Of a stretch of DNA of 64,000 nucleotides, positions 20,185-58,582 are shown piece by piece (within the stretch, counting starts at the first letter, position 1; the number at the start of each line of letters is the position of its first letter). The stretch is from Archilochus colubris (lineage: Eukaryota > Chordata > Aves > Apodiformes > Trochilidae), in assembly GCA_023079485.1 (NCBI GenBank), contig CM041083.1:65405196-65469195 (forward strand). Direction: 5' to 3'. Both the position numbers and the translations under genes were made by a program. The notes below the pieces were generated by a model, which was not told where the DNA came from, did no database searches, and saw only the letters and a list, made by a program, of their open reading frames with translations.

Positions 20185-23160
20185 GTCCTTTTTATTCGAG
20201 ACTTCCTCACTCCTGCCCAACTGACCCCAAAACTCCTCTCCTGCCAACCTGTTGTGGAGATTTCTGCTTTTTAAGCCTGGCTGACTCCGTGGTTTGGGTG
20301 TGCTGAGGGGAGACTCCTTTCCAGCTCAGAGCTTGGGATGGAGGTGGAAACGCACAAAAAAAGTGGATTTTTTGCTCTGCTGAGGGCTCAGGATCATCCT
20401 GTGTGTGAACATTTCTTTTCCTTCCCCCCCTGCCAGTGAAGCCCCAGTATTTCCTCTGAGCAGACAGGTGAAAGCTGCCAACTGAACATTTATTTTTATT
20501 CTTTTCCAGCTTGTTTGTATCAATCCTGATTAAAATTAAATGTTAACTTGACCCTCCTGGCTGGGAAGAGGAGACCATCTCACCCCAGCCTTCACTCTCT
20601 AAAATGAAATCTTGATTTTATTTAAGCTTTTACGTGCAGCCTCAGCCTGATCCAAGGAGATTTCAGCCCAGTTTCTGGTCTCTCAGTCTGTTCCCCAGGG
20701 TCTGATGCTGCAGGGAAGGGAGAGCTGGGCTGGTGTTCAACTCCATTCCCCCCCCACCAAGGGTTCTGTTGTAACTGTCCCAATAATTGTTAATTCCCTG
20801 TAGGAAAACTCCCCAGAGGTGGTTTTCCTCCCATGTTACCTGTTGGAAACAAGTGAAGCAGCCCCCAGGAATGAAGTCTTTTCTTAGGATATTTTGGAAT
20901 AACCTGATTTCTAGTTTAGTTCCTTGGATGTTTTAGTATTTTGCTGAGCCCATTTTGAGTATTTGAATCAGCAGAATAAAGTTACCAGTGAGTAATTTAT
21001 TCATCTCTTACCTGTACAGTGAAATCCTCTGGGAAAAAAAAAATAATTTGATAAAAGGAATAAACTTTTAAATGAACCAAACCACCCCTGTTTCCATTGC
21101 CTGCTGCTCAGCTGCTTCCTTGAGGTCTCACTTTTCCTTCTTCTCTCTCTGGGAGATTCCATTTCTGGGTCCCTTGTCCCAGGGGGGGTGTTGTAGCGGG
21201 AGGAGCCCTTCTTGCTCCTAGGGCTGATCCTGAGGCCTCGGGGTTTAGCCCATTCCTGGACGATGTCCTAGGGCTGTTCCTGGGGCTTCGGGATCTACCC
21301 CTTCTTGCCTGCTCCTGGAGCTCCTCGAGCTGTGGACTTCTCCATCCTCACTGAAGAGTGAGAGCTCTCTCCATGGGTGTCAGCTGCTCTCTTCTTGGCC
21401 CCCTGCTCCTGCACATGCTCAGGAGGGAGGCCAGACACAGGTGAACCCACACCCACTCATCAATAACTCAGGGCACCTGGTCCTGTCTCACTACAGGGTG
21501 TTTGCTCCATGGGGGGGCTGAACCTCAGGGATTCCTCGGGTTTTTTTTTCCCATTTCTCTGGGTGCCACCTCAGGTTTTTGCACCAGAGATGAGTTCCAA
21601 GGTCAGAATTGTGGCTCTTACCCCTCTAAGATGCAGCTGAAAACCCAAAGTGGTTTTTCTCAAAGGTTTCCCAACCAGCTCCAGCCCCCAGCCCCCTTTT
21701 CCTCTCTCAGCAGGTGGGGGCTTTGCTTTTCCTCCTGGAATTTTCTGCTGTGCTCTGGTTTTACTGGGATGACCTTTTCTGCCCTCAGCCTCTTCATTGA
21801 AACCTCTTTTCCCTGGTGAAAGAGAAATTAAATCCCCTCCTCCATCCATCCATCCATCCCTATCCCTGCCAGTCCTGCAGGATTTGGGAAGCAGGCTGGG
21901 AACACCACAGTGGGGTCTGCTTGGCTTTGGGGGGGGGGGCTCAGCTCTAGCCTTGGACCTCTCCAAGGGGGTGGTGAAGGAACCTGAGAGCTTCTGGAAC
22001 CTTCTCTGGGGCTCAAGGATGGGAAAAAAGTTGCTGATGGATGTCCCTGGGCCCCTTTGTGCCTCTAAACGGGATCGTCAGACTCTGGCCAAGGGTTCCT
22101 TGGGGTGCCCTGGGGGGTTTGGGGATCTTCCTGGGCTTTTTCTAACCCAGCTGGGTTTGTGGTTCTGCTCTGAATCCATGGGGAGAGGTGAAGGGGAAGG
22201 CCCAGAGATGGAGTTTTGGTTATGGAACCAGGGATGGACCTGAAAACTCATCCAGTGCCAGCCCTGTGGTCCCTGTGTGCAGGGGACAGACAGGAGGGGA
22301 CAGCAGGGAGGTGGAAATCACCCAGGAGATGAGGAGGGGGCTGTTGACTGGGGGGACATCACCCAGGGGACAGCAAGGGGGAGACGTTGGTGAGGGGGGG
22401 ACATGACTGAGGGGTCATTGGCCAGGGGGACATCACCCAGGGGGACACTGAACATCAGTCAGAGGGGTCCTGGGATGGGCTCCCAAGATGGAGGTCCCAG
22501 TGCTCCCAGTTCCGGGGTGCTGGAGGGGTCACTGGGGCAGTGCACCCACATACCAACCCCCCCGCCCCCCCTCAAAGTCCCTGCTTATCTTCCTCCCCAA
22601 GCTCTCATCTTCCTCCCCAGGGTCTCATCTTCCTTCCACTCCTCACTGCAGAGCTGCTGGGGCTCGGGGAGGGACATGGGGACCGTGGGGGACACAGACG
22701 GGGTCCTGGCACCCAAACTGCCCCTGGTGATGAAGGTGACCCTGGGCTTGTCCCCTCTGCACTACTCCAGAGGGGAGGGGAGTTGGTGGCTTCATGTCCC
22801 CACGCCAGAACCACCTGGATCCTCCTGCTCCAAGTGGGGAAACTGAGGCAGGAGTCAGCCCTGCTCTCCCAGCTCCCTCTAGCACGGGTGGGGGAGAACC
22901 GAGGGGGGAGGTGGGGATGGAAGGTTGGAGGTGTGTGTGTGTGGGGGGTGTCCGCCCTGTTTTTCCACTCTCTATTTGGCAAACAAGCCCCGGCCCCGGC
23001 CCCGGCCCTGCCAGTTTTCAGGCAAAATATTTTGTGTGCGGGAGCCGAAAACAAGCGGGAAGGGGGTGGCAGGGCCGCGGGAACCCCCCCTGTCCCCGTG
23101 TCCCGCGGGGTGACAGCCGGACACGGTGGCAACAGCGAGACGGGACCCCGAGGGTCCCAC
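20050..23160. other. PRCC-INSRR intergenic region, no gene found
   Basis: In human, SH2D2A lies next to PRCC on the minus strand. No SH2-type frame is visible here on either strand. The region holds a poly-T run near 20161-20185, generic non-coding DNA, short CCAT repeats near 21840, and a G-rich upstream segment before INSRR exon 1 with AATATTTTG near 23025 and a short GGCCCC run near 22990. Confidence 0.55.
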
Positions 23161-23166
23161 TCGGGG

Positions 23167-34910
<11,744 letters not shown>

Positions 34911-35069
34911 CCACCCTCAGGGGGGCCGTGGACTCAGCACCCCCACACCCCCCTACCCTCCTCTGGCTGCCCCCCCCTCAAATCGCTGTCACCCCCCCAA
35001 AGTTATTTATTGCTGCCAAGGGCCTGTGCCTTGGGAGGGGGGGCAGGCAGGGGGTGCATTTCCCCTGGG

Positions 35070-35075
35070 AATAAA
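35070..35075 (+). terminator. INSRR: Poly(A) signal of INSRR (AATAAA)
   Basis: AATAAA 160 bp after the INSRR stop codon. A second AATAAA lies at 35311-35316 after a diverged copy of the same neighbourhood: CATTTCCCCTGGG-ATAAATTGG occurs near 35058 and again, as TATAAATTGG, near 35213. Confidence 0.65.
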
Positions 35076-35319
35076 TTGGGGTACCGCAAGTCAGGGTGGG
35101 GGGGGAGATGCTGACTGGGAGACCACCCCGATCATCTTTTAATTATTTTCAGGGGAGTGGTGGGAATAGGGGTCTTGAGGGAGGGGAGGGGGGGTAGGCA
35201 GAGCAGGGTGTGCATTTCCCCTGGGTATAAATTGGAGTGGGAGGGGGCACTTTGGGGTGGGAGGAGACCACCTCTATTGTCTTTTATTATTTTCTTGGGG
35301 GGAGCGGGGCAATAAAAGG

Positions 35320-36713
35320 GGTTCTGGGGGTGGGGAGTGGGGTTTGGGGCTTGGGGTCTTCCCACCAACCTCCCACCTGGCAGCCAAGTCAGTAACCGGT
35401 CCCGTTTTACAGGTGGGGAAACTGAGGCACGGGGCAGCCCTGCAGCAGGAGACACCTGAGGCCACCCCCACGTCCCCCCAAGTCCCCAGCACTGGGACCA
35501 ATATCAGGGCTGTGCTGGAAGGGGCTTGGCTCTTTTTCATCTGGTGATGAGGGGAGATAAAGGGCAATGAAACTGTACTATGGCTGTGCCTGGTGTTTGG
35601 GGGGTCAGGGGGAGGGGGTGGCACACGGGGTTTTCCACTCACCCTCCCCCCATCAGCATTTTCTGTGGCTTTGCCCTGTGGTTCCCAAACCTGGAGGCGG
35701 TTCTGGGAAAAAAAACGTCAAAGTGGTGGAAATTGGAATTAATTTAGATTTTGGGAGGATGTGACGGGTGGCAACCACCGGCTGGGGGGGGAGGGGGAGG
35801 ACAGGGGACAGTAGGGTCACCCCAGGGGAGAGTTTATGGCCTCCCTTCCTTTGGGACACGCTCGGGGACAGGCAGCAGCTGGGGAGGTGGGAGTGGGGAC
35901 AGGGACCCACCGTGCCCTGCCCCCCCCGGGGAGGAGGCTCCGGGCCTGGGGTGGCATCGGGGGACACTGTCACACCAAATGTCCCCATCCCCGGCTTCTC
36001 TGCACCCACCGGGGCGCTGGGGTAAGGGCAGCTCCGCCGTGCTCCGCGGGGGGGGGCGGTGCTGGTGACAGGATGGGGTGGGGGGGGCGATGAGCCCTGA
36101 GCCGGGCGATGCCCGCGTGATGTCCCCTGTCCCTTCCGTGCAGGCACCGTCGGGACGCTGAGTTTGGGGGGACGAGGGGGAAGGTTTGGGGCTGGGTGTG
36201 CAGACAGGGTGCGGCGGGACCCCCCTCGGTGGGGCGGGATCCTCCGGGCAGGGCTGCAGCCGTTTTGCCCCTTCCTCGGGGGGGCTTCCCGGCTCCCGAA
36301 TCCCGGTGAGTCACGGGCAAGGGGAGTTCGGGGGAGGGGTCGGGGCGGGGGGTCCCGGTTCTGCTCCTCCATCCCCACCCGCGGGCCGGGGGCGGAGGGG
36401 TCTGCGGGGGCGGTGCCAGGGCGGGGGGAGCCGCCGGCCCCTCCCGGGAGGATGGAGCCTCCGTTGCTTTTAAACCCCGCACGGCCCCGTGTGCTCGGGC
36501 GGTCGGGAAAGTGCGAAGGAGTGGCGGCACCGGGTGTACCCCCCATCCCCTCCATACTCCCCCATACCCCCCCCCGGCACTGGGTGTACCCCCCTACCCC
36601 CCTCCATCCCCCTCCCGGCACCGGGACCCAACCCCGGGTCCCGATTCGGGTCCCCACAGGGTCTGTCACTGGCACCGGCTATCCCTCCCTCCCGTTACCC
36701 CCCCCCCCCCGCC
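35320..36713 (+). promoter_or_regulatory. NTRK1: INSRR-NTRK1 intergenic region and probable NTRK1 promoter
   Basis: About 1.6 kb separates the INSRR poly(A) site from the NTRK1 start codon, and the last 600 bp are GC-rich. TGAGTCA, an AP-1 type site, lies at 36307-36313, but the same bases also form a perfect splice donor (CCCG|GTGAGT), so an upstream leader exon ending at 36304 is equally possible. I cannot place the transcription start. Confidence 0.35.
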
Positions 36714-45807
<9,094 letters not shown>

Positions 45808-46135
45808 TGATGGGGGGAGGGGGCTAAAGCCTTATTTATAGTGAGAAATGCCACCCCACCCCCACCTTGGAGGGGGGGGACCTCCGAGGCCGTGTCCCCC
45901 TGGGGTTGTGGCCGTGTCCCTCAGGTTTGTGGCGCATGTCCGAGGCTGCCGGGGATCGGCCTTGGGGGGGGAAGGGGGGAGGGAACACAGCCAAGAGCAC
46001 CCTCCCTCAGGACCCAGTCCTTGCCAGTGTGGGAGGCAGGGGGGATGCAGGGGGAGTTTGGGATCAACCCGTGGCTTGGCTGCTCCTCTGTCCCCTGGTC
46101 CCCACCCCTGGGAACATCACCGGCTCCGCAGTGAT

Positions 46136-46141
46136 AATAAA
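46136..46141 (+). terminator. NTRK1: Poly(A) signal of NTRK1 (AATAAA)
   Basis: The first AATAAA downstream of NTRK1, 436 bp after the stop codon. A TTATTTATAGTG stretch at 45830-45842 is the only other AT-rich element before it. Confidence 0.6.
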
Positions 46142-46149
46142 GTGTCCGG

Positions 46150-48840
46150 CTCTGCCCCCGCTGGAGTCCCCTGTGCCAGGGGAAGAGTTCGGAAAGTGGA
46201 ATGGGTGGAAAGGGGAAATTTTAGAGCAGGGAGGGTCTGGGAAAGAGGAGCAGGAGGGGGGTGCTGGCCCAGGGACCCCAGGATGAGGGGTGCCCTGGAT
46301 GCAGGGATGATGTTCCCGGGATCCCGGGCCACTGTCCCCATCCCCAACCCCGAGGGGGAATTTTGGGCTGTGCCACAGGCTACACCTTGGGTCTGCTCAC
46401 CGAAAACCCTGGCCTGGACATCTGTGTCCCTTTGCCAAGGGGTCCAGAGGGGGGTGGGATGTGACATAGCACCACAAAGTCACCCCCCCCCCCTCGGAGC
46501 TGGGTGTTATCGCATGCCCTGTAGCGTCCACTCCATCATCCTGCCCGGGCTCCGGGTAATGGCCGAGCCCTGGATCTGCCCCTAATGGAGCTGAATTGAT
46601 TACATCTGGCTAATTAGGCACTGCAGCCAGGGCCCTGCCGGCTCCTTTTGTTACCCCAGATAAGCCAGGAAGGGGAAACTGAGGCAGGGTGGAAGGAGCT
46701 GGGGGATTCAAAGGGATGGAGGAACCCAGAGACACCCCTAACCCCCTAAATCCCACAGCGGGGCTGGATCCAGCCCCTAATGCCAGACCCCTCCAGGGTG
46801 TAGCCTGGGATATGGGCAGGATTTAGCTCCCCTGGAGGGCAGCTTCAGCCCTCCCCTTCCCCTTCTTCCTCGGGGTCTCGCTAATCACTGCTGATTTATG
46901 GCTTTGGTTTGGTTGTTGGTTTTTTTTTCCACTTATTTAATTTGACAAAGGAACAAGATTAGAACCTCGAGATTTTCCAGCCCCGTGCTGCAGGTTGCTG
47001 CAGAAAGATGCCCCAAAAAAGGACCCTGTGCCCTCCTCACTCCCCACCTTTCCCTGCTGGGCTTCGTCCCAGCTGTGCCTTAGTTTCCCCCATGGGGGAG
47101 ATTCCCGTGCCTCAGTTTCCCCCCCCCCCCCGAAGGTGGTCAGAGAAGGGTTAAGCCGCGCACCCAGCCCCCCAGGGCTCCTCCCTGAAGGGTTCAGCCC
47201 AGATTGATGATATATATATATATATACACACATATCTCTGTGTATCCCCCTTTCTCAGCTTCTCCATTTCCCCTGCTCCGGGGGGAGCTGTAATGGACTC
47301 TGGCAATGAGGTAATTAACGACTCCCCCACCCCTGTGGCACCGCTAACGAGGGTTAATGAGGGTCTGGGGGCGGGGGGGCTCGCCCCCCCATCCTGCCTC
47401 TTATATCCAGCCACTATGAGTTAGTGGCCCATAGCCGCATCCTGCAGAGATGTGTTCCCCCCTTCCCCCCCCCCCCCCCCCCCAGGATGAGGTGGTTGGC
47501 TTGGGGTATATGGGGACGGGGATGGGGTCACAGCCCAGGTGGTCTCCGGAGGTGGGGGCTTAGCGCTGGTTGCCCCCCCCTGCCCTTAAGCACACCTGGG
47601 GGGCTTCCAGCCCTGAGTTTTTTTGGGGAAGCTGAGAACTGACCAGATCCCACTAAGTGCACATGGGGAGGGGGGGGTGTCTACAGCCCTTGGGGTTTCG
47701 AGGTGTGGGGGGAGGGAAGGCTGAGCACTGGTGTACTCCACAGAGCCCCCCCCTAAGTGCACTGTTGGGTCTCCAGCCACAGGGGTCTCGGGGGGGCTGC
47801 AAAAACCCCTCAGCGCTGAGGCGCAGCTGAAGTGCCCCTGAAGTGTCCCCAAGCAATATCCCCCCCCCCCCCGAGACACTTTATTTAAGAGCATCAGAGG
47901 GAGGAAGGGGGGGGCTCACTTCCACCCCAGACCTTGTGGGACATCCCTAGTCCGGATGTCCCCCGCTTGTCCCGGCCCCCCATGTTCCACCCCGCGGCCC
48001 CTGTCCCCACCCCTGCTCCGGGAAGCACCGTTTCGGGCGGGGGGGGGACGGGACCCACGGCTGCGGGTGGGTTGAATTCTAATGGAGCTCCGGAGTGGGG
48101 GTGGTGGTGAAGGGGGGCGGGGGGCAGCTGAGCCACGGTGGGACATGAAAATCATTGTGAGTGATCAGAGCTATTACTGTAACGAGGGGAGGCAATTAAC
48201 GGCGCCTCGACAGCGCGTGAGGATGGTTAATATAGGTGGGGGGGGGGGCTGCCTGGGGAGGGGTCCTGGGACGAGGGTGACACGTGACTGGGGATTCTGG
48301 GATGGATGGGCAGGATCCCGGGATCAGGGGGGTGGATCCCGGGATGTAGGGCCGGGATGATGTCCCCGCGATCCACCCCCCACCCCGGTGCAGCTGATAA
48401 GACAAAACTACCACTCCCCCCCCCACCCCCCCCGAGAAGCCTCCCCCCGGGGGTCACATCCACTCACACCCCTTCCAACCCCCCCCATGGCTCCATGGTT
48501 GCCAACACGTCGGGGGGGTGGGCGCAGCCCCCTGCCTTCGGGCCTGCCACGCAGAGCCCCCCCCCCGGTCACTGGAGATGGGGGGAGCAGAAGGTTACAC
48601 AGGGAAAACAGGGACAACGTCCAATGCCAGAATTTGGCCGAGGGGGGAGTTCCCACGGACCCCTCCCTACCCAGCGGCCTCCGGCGCTGTTGTTGGTCCA
48701 AAACTCGCTGGTTTGGGGCCAGCAAAGGAAAAAAAAAAAAAACACAACAAGAAAAAAGAAAAGAAAAGAAAAGAAAAGCCCCAAGCCCTGATAATTATTA
48801 TTATTATTCTTTTTTTCCCTTTTCCGTCGTTGTCTCCGTG
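46150..48840. other. NTRK1-PEAR1 intergenic region with small AT-rich islands
   Basis: No gene is seen. The GC-rich DNA is interrupted by AT-rich islands: about 46590-46620 (GATTACATCTGGCTAATTAGG), 46895-46960, a TA run at 47210-47225 followed by ACACAC, 47290-47320 (GGTAATTAACG) and 48140-48235 (ACATGAAAATCATTGTGAGTG through CAATTAACGG to GGTTAATATAGG). GATA motifs occur at about 46657 and 48394. These are candidate enhancers for NTRK1 or PEAR1 (inference). Confidence 0.45.
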
Positions 48841-48849
48841 TCCAAACTT

Positions 48850-48975
48850 CCTGAGCGCGGCTCCGGGCCCTCCCTCCGCTTCCGACGGCCGCCCCGCACC
48901 CTCCCGGCCGAGCCCCGCGCCAGGGTCCCCCCCGGGGCCATCGCCCCCCGGGCTTTGCCTGCGGCCCCCGGCCAG
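48850..48975 (+). promoter_or_regulatory. PEAR1: Possible PEAR1 non-coding first exon and promoter
   Basis: A CpG-rich block ends in a strong donor (GGCCAG|GTGAGTG at 48971-48976). It follows a sharp AT-to-GC change at about 48830, where an ATTATT repeat precedes it. The PEAR1 start codon lies six bases inside an exon that begins right after a CAGGCAG acceptor near 50278, so at least one upstream leader exon must exist. This is the best candidate but it is not proven. Confidence 0.35.
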
Positions 48976-50278
48976 GTGAGTGTCCCCGTCCCCTCTCCGG
49001 GACGTCCCCCAGGGGGTGGCTTTGGGGGTTTGGACTCAGGCCAGGCTTGGGGATGTCGGGACCGAAGGGATTGTCCCCAGCAGCGGGGAGGAGATGTGGC
49101 GGGGTCGGGGGTGGTGGGGGGGGACAGCGGAGAGGGGGGACATCTCGCGGTGACCCTATTGCTGACCCTGATCCTCGTCCCCTCTCATTCAGCCCCCGCG
49201 GGAGAAAAAGGATCTCGGGGCAGAGGAAGAGGCTCAGGGGAGGGGTCCAGCACCATGGCCCCCCGGGCCCAATTTCCCCCCCCCCCTCCATTTATCTCCT
49301 TGTCACCGCTGGGTCATCCCGCCGGGGAGTGCAGGGGAGCGTTCTGGGGGGAGAAACGTCGGTTCTTGGGGGGGTGGAGGGTCTCTTGCTACTGCCGCGG
49401 TGCTCTCCCCCTCCCTTTTCCTCCCAGCGGTTCTTGGTGTTGGCTGAGACCCCCAGACCTCCCATTCCGGACCCCCACCCCAAATTGCCCCCCAGCAGGG
49501 GCCGGCAGCGGAGCCATGGGGACAGCTCGGGGGGCGGGGGCGATGCCGGCGCTGCCCCCCTCGGAGGCTCCAGGGGATGAGCAATTAATTCTGTCTCTCC
49601 TCCTTACGCCCTCGATCCAGAGAGGGAAACGAGGGAAATTTTCCCACTTAAAGAATTTTTCTCCCGCCCTCCATCCCCTTATCCAGCCCCAAACCGTATC
49701 ACGAGGGGGAGATGCAACACTCGGGGGTGACACTGGGGTGTCCCGCAGCCAGGAAGCTTCCCTAAATCCAGATGTGCCGACCAGGAAACCTCTGTTTCCT
49801 TCCCCACTCCGGCCCCCCAGAGAGGGGGTCGGCTCTAAAACGCGGCTTGGGGGGCTCGGGGCGGGGCTCGGGAGGGAGTGGGGGCCCCCAGCCTGGCCTT
49901 GATCCCGATCCTCCTTGGGTTGAGTAAGAAACTGCCGGATCCAGGAAATAAGCACAAAATGGGTTGAAATGGGGCTGAAGCCTCCCCCCATCCCGGGTGA
50001 ACACACACACACACACACCCCTCGACACCCCGATTACCCCCCCACCCCCCAACTGCCGGGCTGGGAGAAAGTCGTAGATGCAGCCCTAGGATGAGGCTGC
50101 GTGGGGCATGCCTCAGTTTCCCCTGTGGGAGCAGCGGGGTTGGGATGTTTGGATGGATTCAGGAATGTTGGATCCAGCCCTGAGGGTGGGTGGGGAGTGG
50201 GAATGGGGCGAGGAGAGGCGGGGGGGGCGGGTGGAAGTGGCCTTCTCCTTGATGTCCCCACCGCTGTCCCCAGGCAGG

Positions 50279-57511
<7,233 letters not shown>

Positions 57512-57587
57512 GGGCACCCCCGGGACGGGGAGGTGTGGGGGTGTCCTAGGGCTGTCCCTGTCCCCGAGCCCAGGGGGGTGGGCAGTG

Positions 57588-57593
57588 AATAAA
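57588..57593 (+). terminator. PEAR1: Poly(A) signal of PEAR1 (AATAAA)
   Basis: AATAAA 77 bp after the PEAR1 stop codon, giving a very short 3' UTR. Confidence 0.75.
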
Positions 57594-57819
57594 GTGTGAG
57601 TGGGGCTGTCTCGCGTGGCTGCGGACTCGGAGGGGGACACACACGTAGGGTGCCGGGGGAACACGCAGCGGCGGTGGGGGGGGGACGGTGAGACCAGTAA
57701 AGGCCCAGTACTGGGGCAAGAAATAGCCCAGTATCAGGTCAGTGGTAGCCCCAGCCAGGGCCCAGTTACGGCCCAGTCCTCCCAGTGTCCCAATCCCAGA
57801 AACCCGTCCCGGGAATAAG

Positions 57820-58060
57820 GCCACGCCCCTTCCCCTCAAACCACGCCCCTTCCCCACGACCCCGCCCATCGCCGACACGACCACGCCCCTTCCCTGCAGG
57901 CCCCGCCCCTTCCCGCAACTCCCGCCCCACAACTGATGGCCCCGCCCCTTGGCTATGGCCACACCCCTCTGCCTCCTGGTCCCGCCCCTTGTCTGTGGCC
58001 CCGCCCCTCGCGGCTCTGGCCCCGCCCCGCGTCCCGCGCGTGCCGGTTGCCAAGGGCCCA
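57820..58060 (+). promoter_or_regulatory. LRRC71: GC-box (SP/KLF) cluster upstream of LRRC71
   Basis: About eleven CCACGCCC, CCCCGCCC or TCCCGCCC boxes occur at roughly 20 bp spacing in 210 bp. They are followed by GGTTGCCAAGGGC at about 58045, which resembles half of an RFX X-box. The block lies about 520 bp before the LRRC71 start codon and probably contains its promoter; the RFX reading is weak. Confidence 0.5.
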
Positions 58061-58582
58061 AGAGGAGGAGGAGGAGAAGGGGGGGGCACGACCGGACCCG
58101 GACCCCCCCTGGGACCTCCCCAGACAACAGGACCACCACCCCCCTCCCCGTAGGGCCCTGTGTCCCTGGGACACCCCCTCACCCCACCCGGACCCCCATA
58201 GAGCCCTGGGCCTTCCCCCAACCTGCACAAAGGACACCCCTAACCCACCCCCACCCCCCCCCTCGAGAGCCCAGGGACCCCACCGGGACCCCCCTACAGC
58301 CCTGGGACCCCTCCCTCAGCCATACAGGGACCCTACTGGGGCCCCCCCAGAGCGCTCTAGGACACTCCTCCCACCTCACTGAGACCCCCCATAGAGCCCG
58401 GGGACCCCTCCTCACCCCATAAGGCACTGCCTCCCCTCCCTCCCCCCCCCCCCAGGGACACCCCTCATAGGGGTCTCATAGCACTTTGGGACCCCCAACC
58501 CCCGTTGGGGAGGTCCGGGTGAATGCTGGGGGGACAATAAGCCCCCTCCCTCGGTGTGTGTGCCCCCCCCCAGCTGTGGGCC

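Noticed and set aside
20050..23160. SH2D2A, expected from the human gene order
   Set aside because: No frame with SH2 motifs is visible on either strand, so it is reported as not found rather than as a pseudogene.
36240..36304. An upstream leader exon of NTRK1 ending at the CCCG|GTGAGT donor
   Set aside because: The donor is good, but no matching acceptor before the start codon could be singled out, and the same bases form an AP-1 site. Mentioned only under the promoter entry.
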